A stretch of DNA of 22,031 nucleotides from a virus. Made by a program: the position numbers and the translations under genes. Below the pieces are notes generated by a model. The model did not search any database and had not been told where the DNA came from. It was given only the letters and a program-made list of their open reading frames with translations. Location of the stretch: positions 1 to 22,031 of IMG/VR virus record IMGVR_UViG_3300036909_000147; one strand, given 5' to 3'. Below, one piece after another: positions 14,172-21,752 of the stretch. Each line of letters starts with the position of its first letter. The first letter of the stretch is position 1.

Positions 14172-16385
14172 TCATATTGCCGAGCCTGAACGACAGTTCT
14201 GCGCTTTCATCGCACGGAGCATCTTAGCTGATGGCTCGAACTTTACGGTCTCCTGCGGTGCGCCCTTTGACGAACCGCCGCCCTTGCCGAATTGACCGGC
14301 ATTGGCTCCGCCTTTTACGCGCGGGTGTTTGGACTCCACAAACTCATCCAGCGCCAGCGCCCGCTCGTTGTTCGTCAGCGCCTTATGGAATGCCAACTTC
14401 TCGATAAGCGCCTGCACTGGCATTTCGATCATGCCGCCCAGGAATGATTCGGGGTACATCGAAAGGAACGCATCGCGCGCGAATTCCGCGTCAGGGAAGC
14501 CGATGCAAACTTTGTTTTCATCCTGCCGTTGATCCACATCCGGCCCGAGGTCAATCATGCGGAACACTTGGGCGTTGTCTGCTTTTTCATCCGGCCCCAC
14601 AATCACGTCGATCTCATCGCCGTCGAGGCCGAATGTATCCTCGATGTAGCCATAATCGTGGATGATATAGGCCGAATACACGATCTTTCCATAGCGGTTC
14701 TTGATCACCCGCTGCACGCCCACAGGGAACTCCACCGCAATCGGCAATCCAGCGAAGTCGTACCGCCGCACCACACGCGCCTTGGCGCCTTTCACAATGA
14801 CCGGCGCGGGACGCGAGTCGGCCGCCTTGGCCAGCTTCGAAAGCAACTCTTCGCCGGAAGGCTCCGCGCCTAATTCGCCGCTGCCCGCCTTTAACTCGCC
14901 AGGTTTGGACTCGGACTCGGCGCCGCCGGCCATCTCGCCCATACCGCCGAAGCCAGCGGCGTCTTCCTTCTCGGCCGCCGCGATGTCCTCGTCGTGGATG
15001 GCCGTGCCAAAACCAGTAATTGCACTTTGCTGTTGGATCTCTTTGAGCGCCTGGACTTTGTTGAACAGACCGACATTCAGCAGCGACGTAACGCTCGCCA
15101 CCGTATCGACGGTGAGCTTGCCTTTTTCCTCTTCCGTCAGCACGCGCACAGACGGAAAGTCCAATTCCAGATCGTCGGGCACTTCGCCCAGTTCCGATTG
15201 CCACATGATCGGATAGAGCTTATCCAGTTGGGGCCGGAGCCCGTGCTCCTGCTCCATCGCTATCCGCTCTTCGTAGATCCGCTCGTCGGCATCGTTGCTC
15301 TGCCCCAGGCCGGAGAGCGTGCGCCCAAACAACCGCGTGACAGGGATCTCCGCCGCGCCGGCAATGTCCATCTGGAACTGCGCATACAACTCAGCGAACC
15401 CAGAAGCGGACCAGTTCGTCGATTGAAGCGACCCATCCTTCGGCAGCAGCGCCAGGCTCTGGTTGCTGAGAAGCTGGTTGAACGCTTCCATCCGTCCATG
15501 GAATTGCTGCGCCGCGGCTCCGGTCATGGATGCCCCGGAAAGCATCTGCGCCAACTCCGGCATCACCATCCCCAGGATCTGCGCGCGGAACGTCAGAGAC
15601 ACCAGATTGGCGCTGAGGTTGTCGCGCTTGCGCAGTTCCTCGTAGACTGGTGCCATCACCGAGATGCCCCACATACTGTAGGCTTCCCGCTCCGGCGTCG
15701 GCACTTGCGGCCCGGTGAATCTCAGAATGCGGCTTGCGTGAACCTTGAACGACTTGTCCCGCGCCGTGACCTCATAGAACTCCGGTAGGTTAAAGTCCGT
15801 TGGCCTGGTGATATCCGTGCAGATTTCCAACGAGGGATGAATGCCGGTCCACCGCTCGAATGGAATCAGACCCTTATACGCGCCGATCTCGATATCCTTC
15901 AGGTTCAGAGGCTCATCGAGTTGATTCTCGTGCCCGTCGATGACGATTAGCGCGCCAGCGCCGCCGAACAATCGCGCCCACTGAATCGTCTGGGTAATCC
16001 GATCCGCGGTGCATGTCTTCCGAATCAACTTACTGATCCGGTCCAAATCCTTCGGGTCCGCATCCGTATTGACCTTCGGCCACGCACGAATCATGTCCTT
16101 CGCTGGCGTGTCCACGATGCGCCGCACGATCCAGTGGTTCTCGTACAGCGTGATCAGCAGCCAGTAGTCGAACGTCAACCGCTGGAGGATGTAGTCGGCA
16201 CCCTCTGCCAGATTCGGCATCCCCGCGCCCAGCCGGGCCGGTGCATTTACGAAGGCATCGAAGGCCGCGCCGCTCGCGTTAGGGTTGATCCCCAGCATCT
16301 GCGCGATGGGGTTCACTTCCGGCGCCCACCGCCGGCGGCCCAGCCGTGCATTGCAGTTGATCGGGATGGGAGCGGGTGTGGCCAT
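14172..16385 (-). CDS. DUF1073 portal protein fused to a pyrophosphatase-like domain
   Basis: 737 residues. Residues ~40-440 match the DUF1073 (Gp6-like) portal family: DYWLLITLYENHWIVRRIVDTPAKDMIRAW near 73-102, and the diagnostic IPVTRLFGRTLSGLGQSNDADERIYEE near 347-373. The portal is the 12-fold ring through which DNA is packaged. After a low-complexity acidic linker (about 465-525) comes an alpha/beta domain at ~530-660 with HDYGYIEDTFGLDGDEIDVIVGP. The DGDEIDV (D588, D590, D593) fits the metal-binding signature of family I inorganic pyrophosphatases, and the domain resembles the InPase domain of phage polyvalent proteins. The tail (KHPRVKGGANAGQFGKGGG) is a common phage protein end. There is no Shine-Dalgarno near the ATG. 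Confidence 0.85.
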   Translation of the reverse strand: MATPAPIPINCNARLGRRRWAPEVNPIAQMLGINPNASGAAFDAFVNAPARLGAGMPNLAEGADYILQRLTFDYWLLITLYENHWIVRRIVDTPAKDMIRAWPKVNTDADPKDLDRISKLIRKTCTADRITQTIQWARLFGGAGALIVIDGHENQLDEPLNLKDIEIGAYKGLIPFERWTGIHPSLEICTDITRPTDFNLPEFYEVTARDKSFKVHASRILRFTGPQVPTPEREAYSMWGISVMAPVYEELRKRDNLSANLVSLTFRAQILGMVMPELAQMLSGASMTGAAAQQFHGRMEAFNQLLSNQSLALLPKDGSLQSTNWSASGFAELYAQFQMDIAGAAEIPVTRLFGRTLSGLGQSNDADERIYEERIAMEQEHGLRPQLDKLYPIMWQSELGEVPDDLELDFPSVRVLTEEEKGKLTVDTVASVTSLLNVGLFNKVQALKEIQQQSAITGFGTAIHDEDIAAAEKEDAAGFGGMGEMAGGAESESKPGELKAGSGELGAEPSGEELLSKLAKAADSRPAPVIVKGAKARVVRRYDFAGLPIAVEFPVGVQRVIKNRYGKIVYSAYIIHDYGYIEDTFGLDGDEIDVIVGPDEKADNAQVFRMIDLGPDVDQRQDENKVCIGFPDAEFARDAFLSMYPESFLGGMIEMPVQALIEKLAFHKALTNNERALALDEFVESKHPRVKGGANAGQFGKGGGSSKGAPQETVKFEPSAKMLRAMKAQNCRSGSAI

Positions 16386-16394
16386 TGCTTATGC

Positions 16395-16407
16395 TATGCT
16401 TAACAAA
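16395..16407 (+). promoter_or_regulatory. Probable leaderless promoter of the 16407 gene
   Basis: TATGCT at 16395-16400, part of a tandem TATGC repeat, is followed by 6 nt (TAACAA) and the ATG at 16407. No Shine-Dalgarno precedes the ATG and no convincing -35 box is seen. The spacing is identical to that at tnpB and the 20566 gene. It overlaps the start region of the divergent portal gene. Confidence 0.45.
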
Positions 16408-16745
16408 TGAGTCTTGCATCTATCCGAAATGCACGCCGCGCTCAAAGCAGGGGCGGCAATAAGGGCGGCAAAATGGCGGCGGCTAACATGACCCCTGAAC
16501 AACGCACTGCGCGTGCCAGTGTGGCAGCACGCACCAGATGGGCCAAGCCGCGAAACCACATACAATACAAAGTCACGCGCCCGTCTGGAGAATGGGCGGT
16601 TTGCAGCGATGCTATCGGGCTCGATCATATCCTGGTTGCTATCGCCAAGCATGACGGCCTTTCCAGTTTAAAGATCGAAGCCTACACTGTGATGAAGACA
16701 CCGCCAGAGTGCCACATCGGAAAACGGTGGAACTCCTTTTCCTAA
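16407..16745 (+). CDS. Small basic moron-like protein
   Basis: 112 residues encoded against the direction of all neighbouring head genes, between the portal start (16385) and the 81-residue gene ending at 16757. The N-terminus is basic and contains GGNKGGKMAAANMTPEQRTARASVAARTRW, a motif frequent in small phage and plasmid proteins that may bind nucleic acid. The C-terminal half (NHIQYKVTRPSGEWAVCSDAIGLDHIL) looks like a small folded domain. Opposite orientation, its own promoter box and insertion between structural genes fit a moron, that is, a cargo gene expressed independently of the late operon. Function unknown. Confidence 0.7.
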   Translation: MSLASIRNARRAQSRGGNKGGKMAAANMTPEQRTARASVAARTRWAKPRNHIQYKVTRPSGEWAVCSDAIGLDHILVAIAKHDGLSSLKIEAYTVMKTPPECHIGKRWNSFS

Positions 16746-16756
16746 TGATCGACTAC

Positions 16757-17002
16757 TCAACCCAATGGGTCGTCGTATACGAAAGTCGAAAGCGTTGCGG
16801 AGCCAGCCCGCAGATCGAAGCTCATCTTCGGCTTCATGAAGCTCTTGCGGCGCTGTGTTGGCGGCGTCGGTTTGCTGGCGGCCAGCGTCTCGCGGACCAG
16901 CAGTTCGAACTCGGTGATGCCCAACCGCCGCGCGCGCCGCGACCGCCTTCGCCTGGAGCGGTCCATCCGCATCCACGCCTTCGAACCAGGGAAGACTTTC
17001 AT
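16757..17002 (-). CDS. Hypothetical small basic protein
   Basis: 81 residues from the ATG at 17002, chosen because it overlaps the upstream stop as ATGA; an in-frame start at 17035 would overlap the previous gene more deeply. The N-terminal half is strongly basic (MDRSRRRRSRRARRLGITEF), the C-terminal half is MKPKMSFDLRAGSATLSTFVYDDPLG. It could bind nucleic acid or act as a small head protein. No family recognised. Confidence 0.6.
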   Translation of the reverse strand: MKVFPGSKAWMRMDRSRRRRSRRARRLGITEFELLVRETLAASKPTPPTQRRKSFMKPKMSFDLRAGSATLSTFVYDDPLG

Positions 17003-17271
17003 TGGAGCGCCCACGCCATCAGCCGGTCGCGCCACCCCAGCGGTTTCACTCTCAGCGCCGGGCCAACGATAATGAAATTGATCCCCGTGCGCTCTTTCTC
17101 AACCGCGATGTGCTTGCGTAGAGACTCCAGCGCCTCATGGCCGAAGGCGTGAGTCATCATGATCACGTAGGTCTTGCCCGGCTCCAGGATCAGCGGCTCG
17201 CCGCGGCGGGTCGCAATGGCCGCGTCTCCGCTTTGCACTTCCGGGATGTTCAGCGCGTAGCCCACGTCCAT
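16999..17271 (-). CDS. Hypothetical protein, 90 residues
   Basis: ATG at 17271 with a purine-rich AAGGGA upstream; stop overlaps the next start as ATGA. The sequence looks like a compact alpha/beta protein (LILEPGKTYVIMMTHAFGHEALESLRKHIAVEKERTGINFIIVG), with alternating strands and a helix. The frame before its start, beginning with an ATG at 17362 that overlaps the head-protein stop, also looks coding for about 30 residues but is out of frame, so this gene may once have been longer. Function unknown. Confidence 0.65.
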   Translation of the reverse strand: MDVGYALNIPEVQSGDAAIATRRGEPLILEPGKTYVIMMTHAFGHEALESLRKHIAVEKERTGINFIIVGPALRVKPLGWRDRLMAWALQ

Positions 17272-17362
17272 CGTTTCCCTTCCCGCGCTTCGGCGCGCTC
17301 ACCGTCACCTTGCGGTATGCGGCTTCCCGCATCTCGCGAAGGCGCTCTGCCATCCCCGTCAT
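17135..17362 (-). CDS. Uncertain ORF, possible displaced N-terminus of the next gene
   Basis: 75-residue ORF starting with an ATG that overlaps the preceding stop. Only the first ~30 residues (MTGMAERLREMREAAYRKV, then TVSAPKRGKGN) look like real coding sequence; the rest is Arg/His/Pro-rich and lies opposite the codon pattern of the overlapping 90-residue gene. It may be a short translated leader, or the N-terminal part of that gene separated by a 1-nt frame change. Not convincing as a complete independent gene. Confidence 0.3.
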   Translation of the reverse strand: MTGMAERLREMREAAYRKVTVSAPKRGKGNDGRGLRAEHPGSAKRRRGHCDPPRRAADPGAGQDLRDHDDSRLRP

Positions 17363-18171
17363 GCCGCGATCTTTTCGACGCCGGCCAACCGCTGGAACTC
17401 AGCCCGCGTAACCCGCCGAATGGAACCGTGCGAGTACATCTTCACGGGGAATGTAAGCTCGCTGAGGTCTGCCACTGGAAGGCTTACGCACCGGCAATTG
17501 AACGTTCCGCCTGGAGCATAAACACCGTAGTTTCTTTCGCCAACGAGTGCTTCAGGAGATGGCAGATCGTTCCAATTCACCACCACACCGTTCATGTGCT
17601 TGTGCGACTTGCGCACCCGCTGGTCTTCTGATGTGGCCCAAGCAAAGTAATCCAGGCCGATGCCCTGCGCCCGAATCCTGGTGACATCGCCTTCCGCACG
17701 CCCAATTTCTGTGCGGGCGATCAGCTTGATCCGGCTCTTCGCCAGTTGCGGCGCCCACGCTCGAATGTCCGCTTCGATCTCTGCCGCCCGCTTCCCTTCG
17801 TTCCGCAGCTTCGCTGCCCGCGCTGTGATCCGCTCTGCGATGTCCTGCGGCACGCTGGAGATCAGCTGAGCGTTCCGAATGGCGATCTGCTCCAGCGGAA
17901 GCACCAATCCTTCGCGCTTCAACTCCGCTTGCAGCGCCTCGTAAATCTGGCGGCCGCGGTACGACTTCATCGCCGCTTCGCGCCAGGACTTGGCGTTCTG
18001 CTTCGAAACTTCGGCCGCCATGGCCCTAGCGAGCGTCAGCGCCGCTTTGTAGAACCGGATATCCGCCGTGACGCCGGGCTTCTGCACCATGCTCCATAGC
18101 TGGCCGGAGAAGAGGCGCTCCATCCGTTTGGCGTACAATTCCGAAAGGCGCCCGAATGTAGGCTGGTTCAT
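17359..18171 (-). CDS. Phage head morphogenesis protein, Mu-F / SPP1-gp7 family
   Basis: 270 residues, starting in an ATGA overlap with the upstream gene. The C-terminal half has the family's full pattern: IARTEIGRAEGDVTRIRAQG near 151-170, then FAWATSEDQRVRKSHKHMNG near 176-195 (Trp, Asp, Arg and His positions conserved), then APGGTFNCRCVS near 219-230 ending in the CRC motif. The N-terminal part is helical. In Mu and SPP1 the homologues bind the portal and are packaged in the capsid. Position between terminase and portal is as expected, though here several small genes separate it from the portal. Confidence 0.88.
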   Translation of the reverse strand: MNQPTFGRLSELYAKRMERLFSGQLWSMVQKPGVTADIRFYKAALTLARAMAAEVSKQNAKSWREAAMKSYRGRQIYEALQAELKREGLVLPLEQIAIRNAQLISSVPQDIAERITARAAKLRNEGKRAAEIEADIRAWAPQLAKSRIKLIARTEIGRAEGDVTRIRAQGIGLDYFAWATSEDQRVRKSHKHMNGVVVNWNDLPSPEALVGERNYGVYAPGGTFNCRCVSLPVADLSELTFPVKMYSHGSIRRVTRAEFQRLAGVEKIAA

Positions 18172-18461
18172 GGCCTTCGCGCTGCGATATATGTGTCCGG
18201 CGCGGGCGGCAGGCTGTGGAGGATGGTCAACTGCTCCGCAATATCAGCCATGATCGTCTGCCCCGTCATGGGACGGACCCGACGGCTCGCCCAGTCCGGC
18301 GCAGCCACAACCTCGGCCTGTTGCCGCTTCTTCCCGCTGACAACTTCCTGGAACTCGTCGAACTTCATCCGCCCGCCGATAGCTCCCGTGATCCGGTCCA
18401 CCCAGTACACGTGGTCCAGATCGGAATTGAAACGGCGCATCTCGTAACTTGCAGTTCGCAT
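18168..18461 (-). CDS. Hypothetical protein between TerL and head protein
   Basis: 97 residues; its stop overlaps the next ATG as ATGA. The start region reads MRTASYEMRRFNSDLDHVYWVDRITGAIGGRMKF and the remainder contains a Lys/Arg/Gln-rich segment and a helical C-terminus. No clear Shine-Dalgarno is visible before the ATG. It lies just downstream of TerL and is translationally coupled to the Mu-F-like gene, so it is probably expressed with the head module. Function unknown. Confidence 0.6.
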   Translation of the reverse strand: MRTASYEMRRFNSDLDHVYWVDRITGAIGGRMKFDEFQEVVSGKKRQQAEVVAAPDWASRRVRPMTGQTIMADIAEQLTILHSLPPAPDTYIAARRP

Positions 18462-18511
18462 GAAGACTATTCTACGCCGACTCGGCGTGCCAGCAACGTT
18501 CTGCGCCCCAC

Positions 18512-19843
18512 TTAGGCAGCGAGGCGCCAGTCGCTGATCTCACTCTGGATGTAGTACCGGCAACAATCTGCGCCATCATCGTGCTCTTTGATTGGCTTTT
18601 CCTCACCGCGCGCGCAGGCCTTCTCATCCCAGGAATACGTCTCAAGCGATCCGCGGATGCCTACACACTTTTCGTGGATGCGGAGTTTCTTGCGGCCCAA
18701 CATGGATGCCATCCGACGGATACCGTCCTTGACCGTGTTGTCCGCATCCTGGACCAATACGCCCCGGTTCTGAAGCTCTACTTTGAAGCTGAGCGCCGAT
18801 GGATCAATCCGGACCCGAGGCCACTCACGCGGATCTTTCGGGAAACCCGGCCAGCCCTTCTCATCGCCAAGAATCAACGCGTCTGCGAATTGCTGGTTCG
18901 TGAGGTACTTGCCCTCCCGTGTCCCTGAATAGTAAAATTCGTTCTCCAAAAAAACCGTATCGCCTTGGTCGAAGAATTCCCCGTAGACCTGCGCATGGTT
19001 CATCCCGCAGTCGATGGAGACTACCCTGGACACGTGCCCATTCCGGCTGAATAGATCGACCGGGCGAGTGGAGTCGTTGTAGAAGATATCCGGCGTCAAG
19101 ACAGAGCTTAGGATGGCTCCTTCCGCCAAAACCCAGAGCCCCTCCACGTATCGCCTGTGCCATACGCCAACGTAGGAGCGATCCAGGAAGTCGATGTACT
19201 TCTGGCCGATATTGGGGTTATCCCGTAGCAGCCACGTCTGGCACCATACGTCTTGGCCCAGACCGTGCGTGTAATCCTTGCTGTCGAGAACGTCCGTCTT
19301 CAGCCAGTGATACGGGCTTTCGGCGTTAGTCGAACCATAAAGCCTAGCGCCCTCTGGCGACATACGGCTCAGGAGCATCAAGAAGAAGTTGCGTGGCATC
19401 AACACAACTTCGTCGCATACCGCCAAGCCTACAGTCTCACCACGGATGCGCTTCTCCGATCCTTCATCGCCGGCACCGATAACCAGCCACTCGCTTCCGA
19501 AGAGTGTCAACTCTCCGGATTGCCTGTTGTACTTGTAGTTCTGTTTCCCAACCAACTCAAAGAGATCGCTAAGGACGTGGTCGTAAACTGCCTGCTTCGA
19601 TACGCCGGTGAAGATCTTCTTGCCAGCCACCCGATATTTGCACAGCCACCGCAGTACCTTGAGAGTAATTGCGGTGGTCTTCGATGACCGGACGCTGCCA
19701 TCTAGGATGTTAATCCGCGCGTCGTAGATCGGGTCGCGCGAGATGAACCGATTGGCCTTCTCCCCGAACGGCAGCAACTTACGAGTTTTCCCAATCTCGT
19801 CCCGTTGCTGTTTGAAGTCCTCACTGTTGGCCGTCGGCGTCAT
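18512..19843 (-). CDS. terL: Terminase large subunit (ATPase and nuclease)
   Basis: 443 residues, overlapping the small-subunit gene by 23 bp, with AGGG shortly before its ATG. Walker A is GSVRSSKT (residues 49-56), Walker B is LAVCDEV with D144-E145, and the coupling motif is YGSTNAESPYHW (169-180). The C-terminal RNase-H-like nuclease has D278 in SIDCG, D347 in RIDPSA and the D422/D423/D426 cluster in KEHDDGADCC. TerL pumps DNA into the prohead and cuts it at the end of packaging. It looks complete, of the PBSX/Terminase_3 and Terminase_6C type. Confidence 0.95.
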   Translation of the reverse strand: MTPTANSEDFKQQRDEIGKTRKLLPFGEKANRFISRDPIYDARINILDGSVRSSKTTAITLKVLRWLCKYRVAGKKIFTGVSKQAVYDHVLSDLFELVGKQNYKYNRQSGELTLFGSEWLVIGAGDEGSEKRIRGETVGLAVCDEVVLMPRNFFLMLLSRMSPEGARLYGSTNAESPYHWLKTDVLDSKDYTHGLGQDVWCQTWLLRDNPNIGQKYIDFLDRSYVGVWHRRYVEGLWVLAEGAILSSVLTPDIFYNDSTRPVDLFSRNGHVSRVVSIDCGMNHAQVYGEFFDQGDTVFLENEFYYSGTREGKYLTNQQFADALILGDEKGWPGFPKDPREWPRVRIDPSALSFKVELQNRGVLVQDADNTVKDGIRRMASMLGRKKLRIHEKCVGIRGSLETYSWDEKACARGEEKPIKEHDDGADCCRYYIQSEISDWRLAA

Positions 19844-20498
19844 CGTTACCCTGATTGCGTTCCGCGAATTTCAAAACCGCCAGAACCTCATCCAGCCGAT
19901 CCAAATCCGGGATCTTGACTTCTTCCCACTCGCCAAGCTCGATTGCGATCTGCTTCCGCAGCTCCCGTCGCTCCCGCATGATCGCGGAATCGAACTTGTA
20001 CACGGCCTTTGGCGAGGTAACCTTCGCCGGCTTCCCCTCGTGCATCACATCGGCCGTATCCCTACTCTGGTACTCCCTCGCTAGGTAGCCAGTGGACCCG
20101 CCAGGCGCCCCGGACTTCCGCGGCTTGCCGTCCTCGCCCAACCACTCGCAATCGACGCCGCGCTCCTGGAGAATCAACGACGTGGCGTTGAAGTCCGAAA
20201 TCAGCGTTTCCAGCCGGCCGCCCTTGTTCGCGAGAAACTCGTTCTTGATCCTTCGATTAAGATCGGCCATCAACTCCGCGCGGTATTCGTTGAACTCGTC
20301 GCGGAGCTTCCAGCGGGCCAATGACATGCGGCTTACGCCAGCACCGTCAGCAGCCTGCGAGTCCATTTTCCCTTGGCAGAGCAACTGCGCGGCCTTACGC
20401 CTGGCCTTCGTCCAGATCCATGGTTCGTCGGGGCGTCCGTACTTCGGGCCTATGCGCGGTAACACTGAGTTACCAGCCGATATCGGATCAGGAGCCAT
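19821..20498 (-). CDS. terS: Terminase small subunit
   Basis: 225 residues, ATG at 20498. An N-terminal helix-turn-helix region (KAAQLLCQGKMDSQAADGAGVSRMSLARWKL, about 35-65) fits the DNA-binding domain by which TerS recognises packaging sites. A central helical region may form the oligomerisation core, and the acidic C-terminus (GEWEEVKIPDLDRLDEVLAVLKF) would contact TerL. It is immediately upstream of and overlapping terL. No strong Shine-Dalgarno precedes the ATG; a TAGCAT box 7 nt before it hints at a near-leaderless late promoter. Confidence 0.82.
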   Translation of the reverse strand: MAPDPISAGNSVLPRIGPKYGRPDEPWIWTKARRKAAQLLCQGKMDSQAADGAGVSRMSLARWKLRDEFNEYRAELMADLNRRIKNEFLANKGGRLETLISDFNATSLILQERGVDCEWLGEDGKPRKSGAPGGSTGYLAREYQSRDTADVMHEGKPAKVTSPKAVYKFDSAIMRERRELRKQIAIELGEWEEVKIPDLDRLDEVLAVLKFAERNQGNDDADGQQ

Positions 20499-20565
20499 AA
20501 CTGCAATGCTATCAACTTTCGCGGAGCTTCTTAGTTTGTGTCACGGTTTGTGGTACTATCTACAC
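20499..20565. promoter_or_regulatory. Divergent promoter region between terS and the zinc-finger gene
   Basis: This 67-bp gap separates two divergent genes. On the plus strand TACTAT (20554-20559) lies exactly 6 nt before the ATG at 20566, with a weak TTAGTT 17 bp upstream. On the minus strand TAGCAT lies 7 nt before the terS ATG. The late operon probably starts here. No operator-like repeat was recognised. Confidence 0.45.
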
Positions 20566-20826
20566 ATGGAAACCAGGCATCCGGGAGGACGACCATGCGG
20601 CGTCCGAATGCCATGCGGATGGGGCTGCGGAGCTACACTGACGGCCCGCGAAATCCGCAACCACTTCGTTACCTGCCCGAAGCGGCCTAAGCCCTTCGCC
20701 GCGCAGGAAGCATTCATGGCATCCATTCCAAAGCATTCCGCTTACGTCGGCGGTCAGCCAGTCACAGCCAGACCAGCGGGCGATATACTCAGCGCCTTGC
20801 GCCGGTTGGGGACGCTGGAAAGATAG
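20566..20826 (+). CDS. Small C2HC zinc-finger protein
   Basis: 86 residues on the plus strand, against the flanking phage genes. C17 and C21 in PCGWGCG, H33 and C37 in RNHFVTCPKRP give a C-x3-C-x11-H-x3-C pattern suited to binding one zinc ion, followed by basic residues; the rest is helical with a basic end (ALRRLGTLER). It may bind nucleic acid. It ends 7 bp before the convergent methyltransferase stop and has a leaderless-type promoter box. Because it is short, the evidence is the finger motif, the promoter and the gap it fills. Confidence 0.6.
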   Translation: METRHPGGRPCGVRMPCGWGCGATLTAREIRNHFVTCPKRPKPFAAQEAFMASIPKHSAYVGGQPVTARPAGDILSALRRLGTLER

Positions 20827-20833
20827 AGCCGCC

Positions 20834-21250
20834 CTACGCTGCTACGACTTCGCTTTGCTTCCCGTTGCCACAGATGCGATCCAACTTGATGTCTTCGAAG
20901 GAGCGGCCATCATTATCCAGGTGGAAGTTCCGAGAGGACAGATTCTGGATGCGGCGGACAATTACGTCTGTGTACGCCGGGCTCAGTTCACAACCGAATC
21001 CTGAACGTCCAAGACCGAAGGCTGCTGCGAGAGTGGTTCCGCTTCCACAGAAAGGATCAAGTATCACGTCTCCGGGGTCGCTGAATGCTTTGATGAAGAA
21101 CTCCGGAAGCGCCCTCGGGAAGACTGCCTTGTGCCCCGTGCTTTCGCTGTTCACCGCGATCTCCAGGAGCACGATCCGGATGCGGGCGAATCGCTTCCAT
21201 TCAAGCACGGCATCGCGCAGGTGGGAAACGTCCTGGTTGGTGGCCACCAT
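20834..21250 (-). pseudogene. DNA methyltransferase, C-terminal part (split gene)
   Basis: 138 residues from an ATG (MVATNQDVSH) that is probably an internal methionine of the full enzyme. It has HKAVFPRALPEFFIKAFSDPGDVILDPFCGSGTT, which includes the S-adenosylmethionine-binding motif (DPFCGSGTT) of N4-cytosine/N6-adenine methyltransferases in the order catalytic motif first, SAM motif second. The catalytic half is in the gene just upstream, in another frame. A run of eight G (minus strand, 21261-21254) lies 3 nt before this start. Alone this fragment could not methylate DNA. It could be a broken gene, a phase-variable gene or a sequencing artefact. Confidence 0.7.
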
Positions 21251-21290
21251 GCGCCCCCCCCAGCACGTTTCCCACCGCCGTTATCGCGGA

Positions 21291-21752
21291 TCATATCGCG
21301 ACAGCGTACGGGTTGTGCTTGATCACATGCTGGCGCGTGAAGTGGAATACCGGCTCGAACTGATTGCGATGCCGGAACCGATACTCGCCAGGGAAGCCGC
21401 TATGCTTCCAGATGAACTCGTCGCGGAACTGCCAGCACCACTGCCGTTTCATCGCCAGGACCAGGTCCTTGACGTACAGCAGGCGCTCGCCGTCCTGACA
21501 GCTCTCTTTGATATTGAGGAAGAAGCTACCGTCTGGCGCTAGCACCTGCTCGATCACCGCCGCCACGTCCTTGAACCACGCCACGTATTGATCCGGCGGG
21601 ATGGGCTTGAAGCCGCTGCTCTTGTCGTACTCGCGTTGCTCCGCGTACGGCGGGGACGTGATCACCACGTTGGCCTTCCGGCCGCCAAGGAGGCGCTGGA
21701 CTGCTGTTAAGTCCCGGCAATCGCAGCAGGAGACGGCGTATTCCAAGCTCAA
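21291..21752 (-). pseudogene. DNA methyltransferase, N-terminal catalytic part (split gene)
   Basis: 153 residues from a TTG at 21752 with AAAGG 8 nt upstream. It contains the catalytic motif TSPPY (ITSPPYAEQREYDKSSG), then LAPDGSFFLNIKE and WKHSGFPGEYRFRHRNQFEPVFHFT, all typical of phage N4/N6 DNA methyltransferases. It ends at NPYAVAI followed by TGA. A third frame between the two halves encodes a plausible linker (MIRDNGGGKRAGGG), so two single-base lesions, one near 21294-21300 and one in the G run, would rejoin the enzyme at about 306 residues. Target sequence cannot be told. Such enzymes protect phage DNA from host restriction. Confidence 0.8.

Noticed and set aside
17278-17290. G GGA AAC, a canonical -1 slippery heptamer, near the 17362/17271 frame change
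   Set aside because: The downstream gene is in the +1 frame relative to the upstream ORF, so a -1 slip at this site would not connect them.
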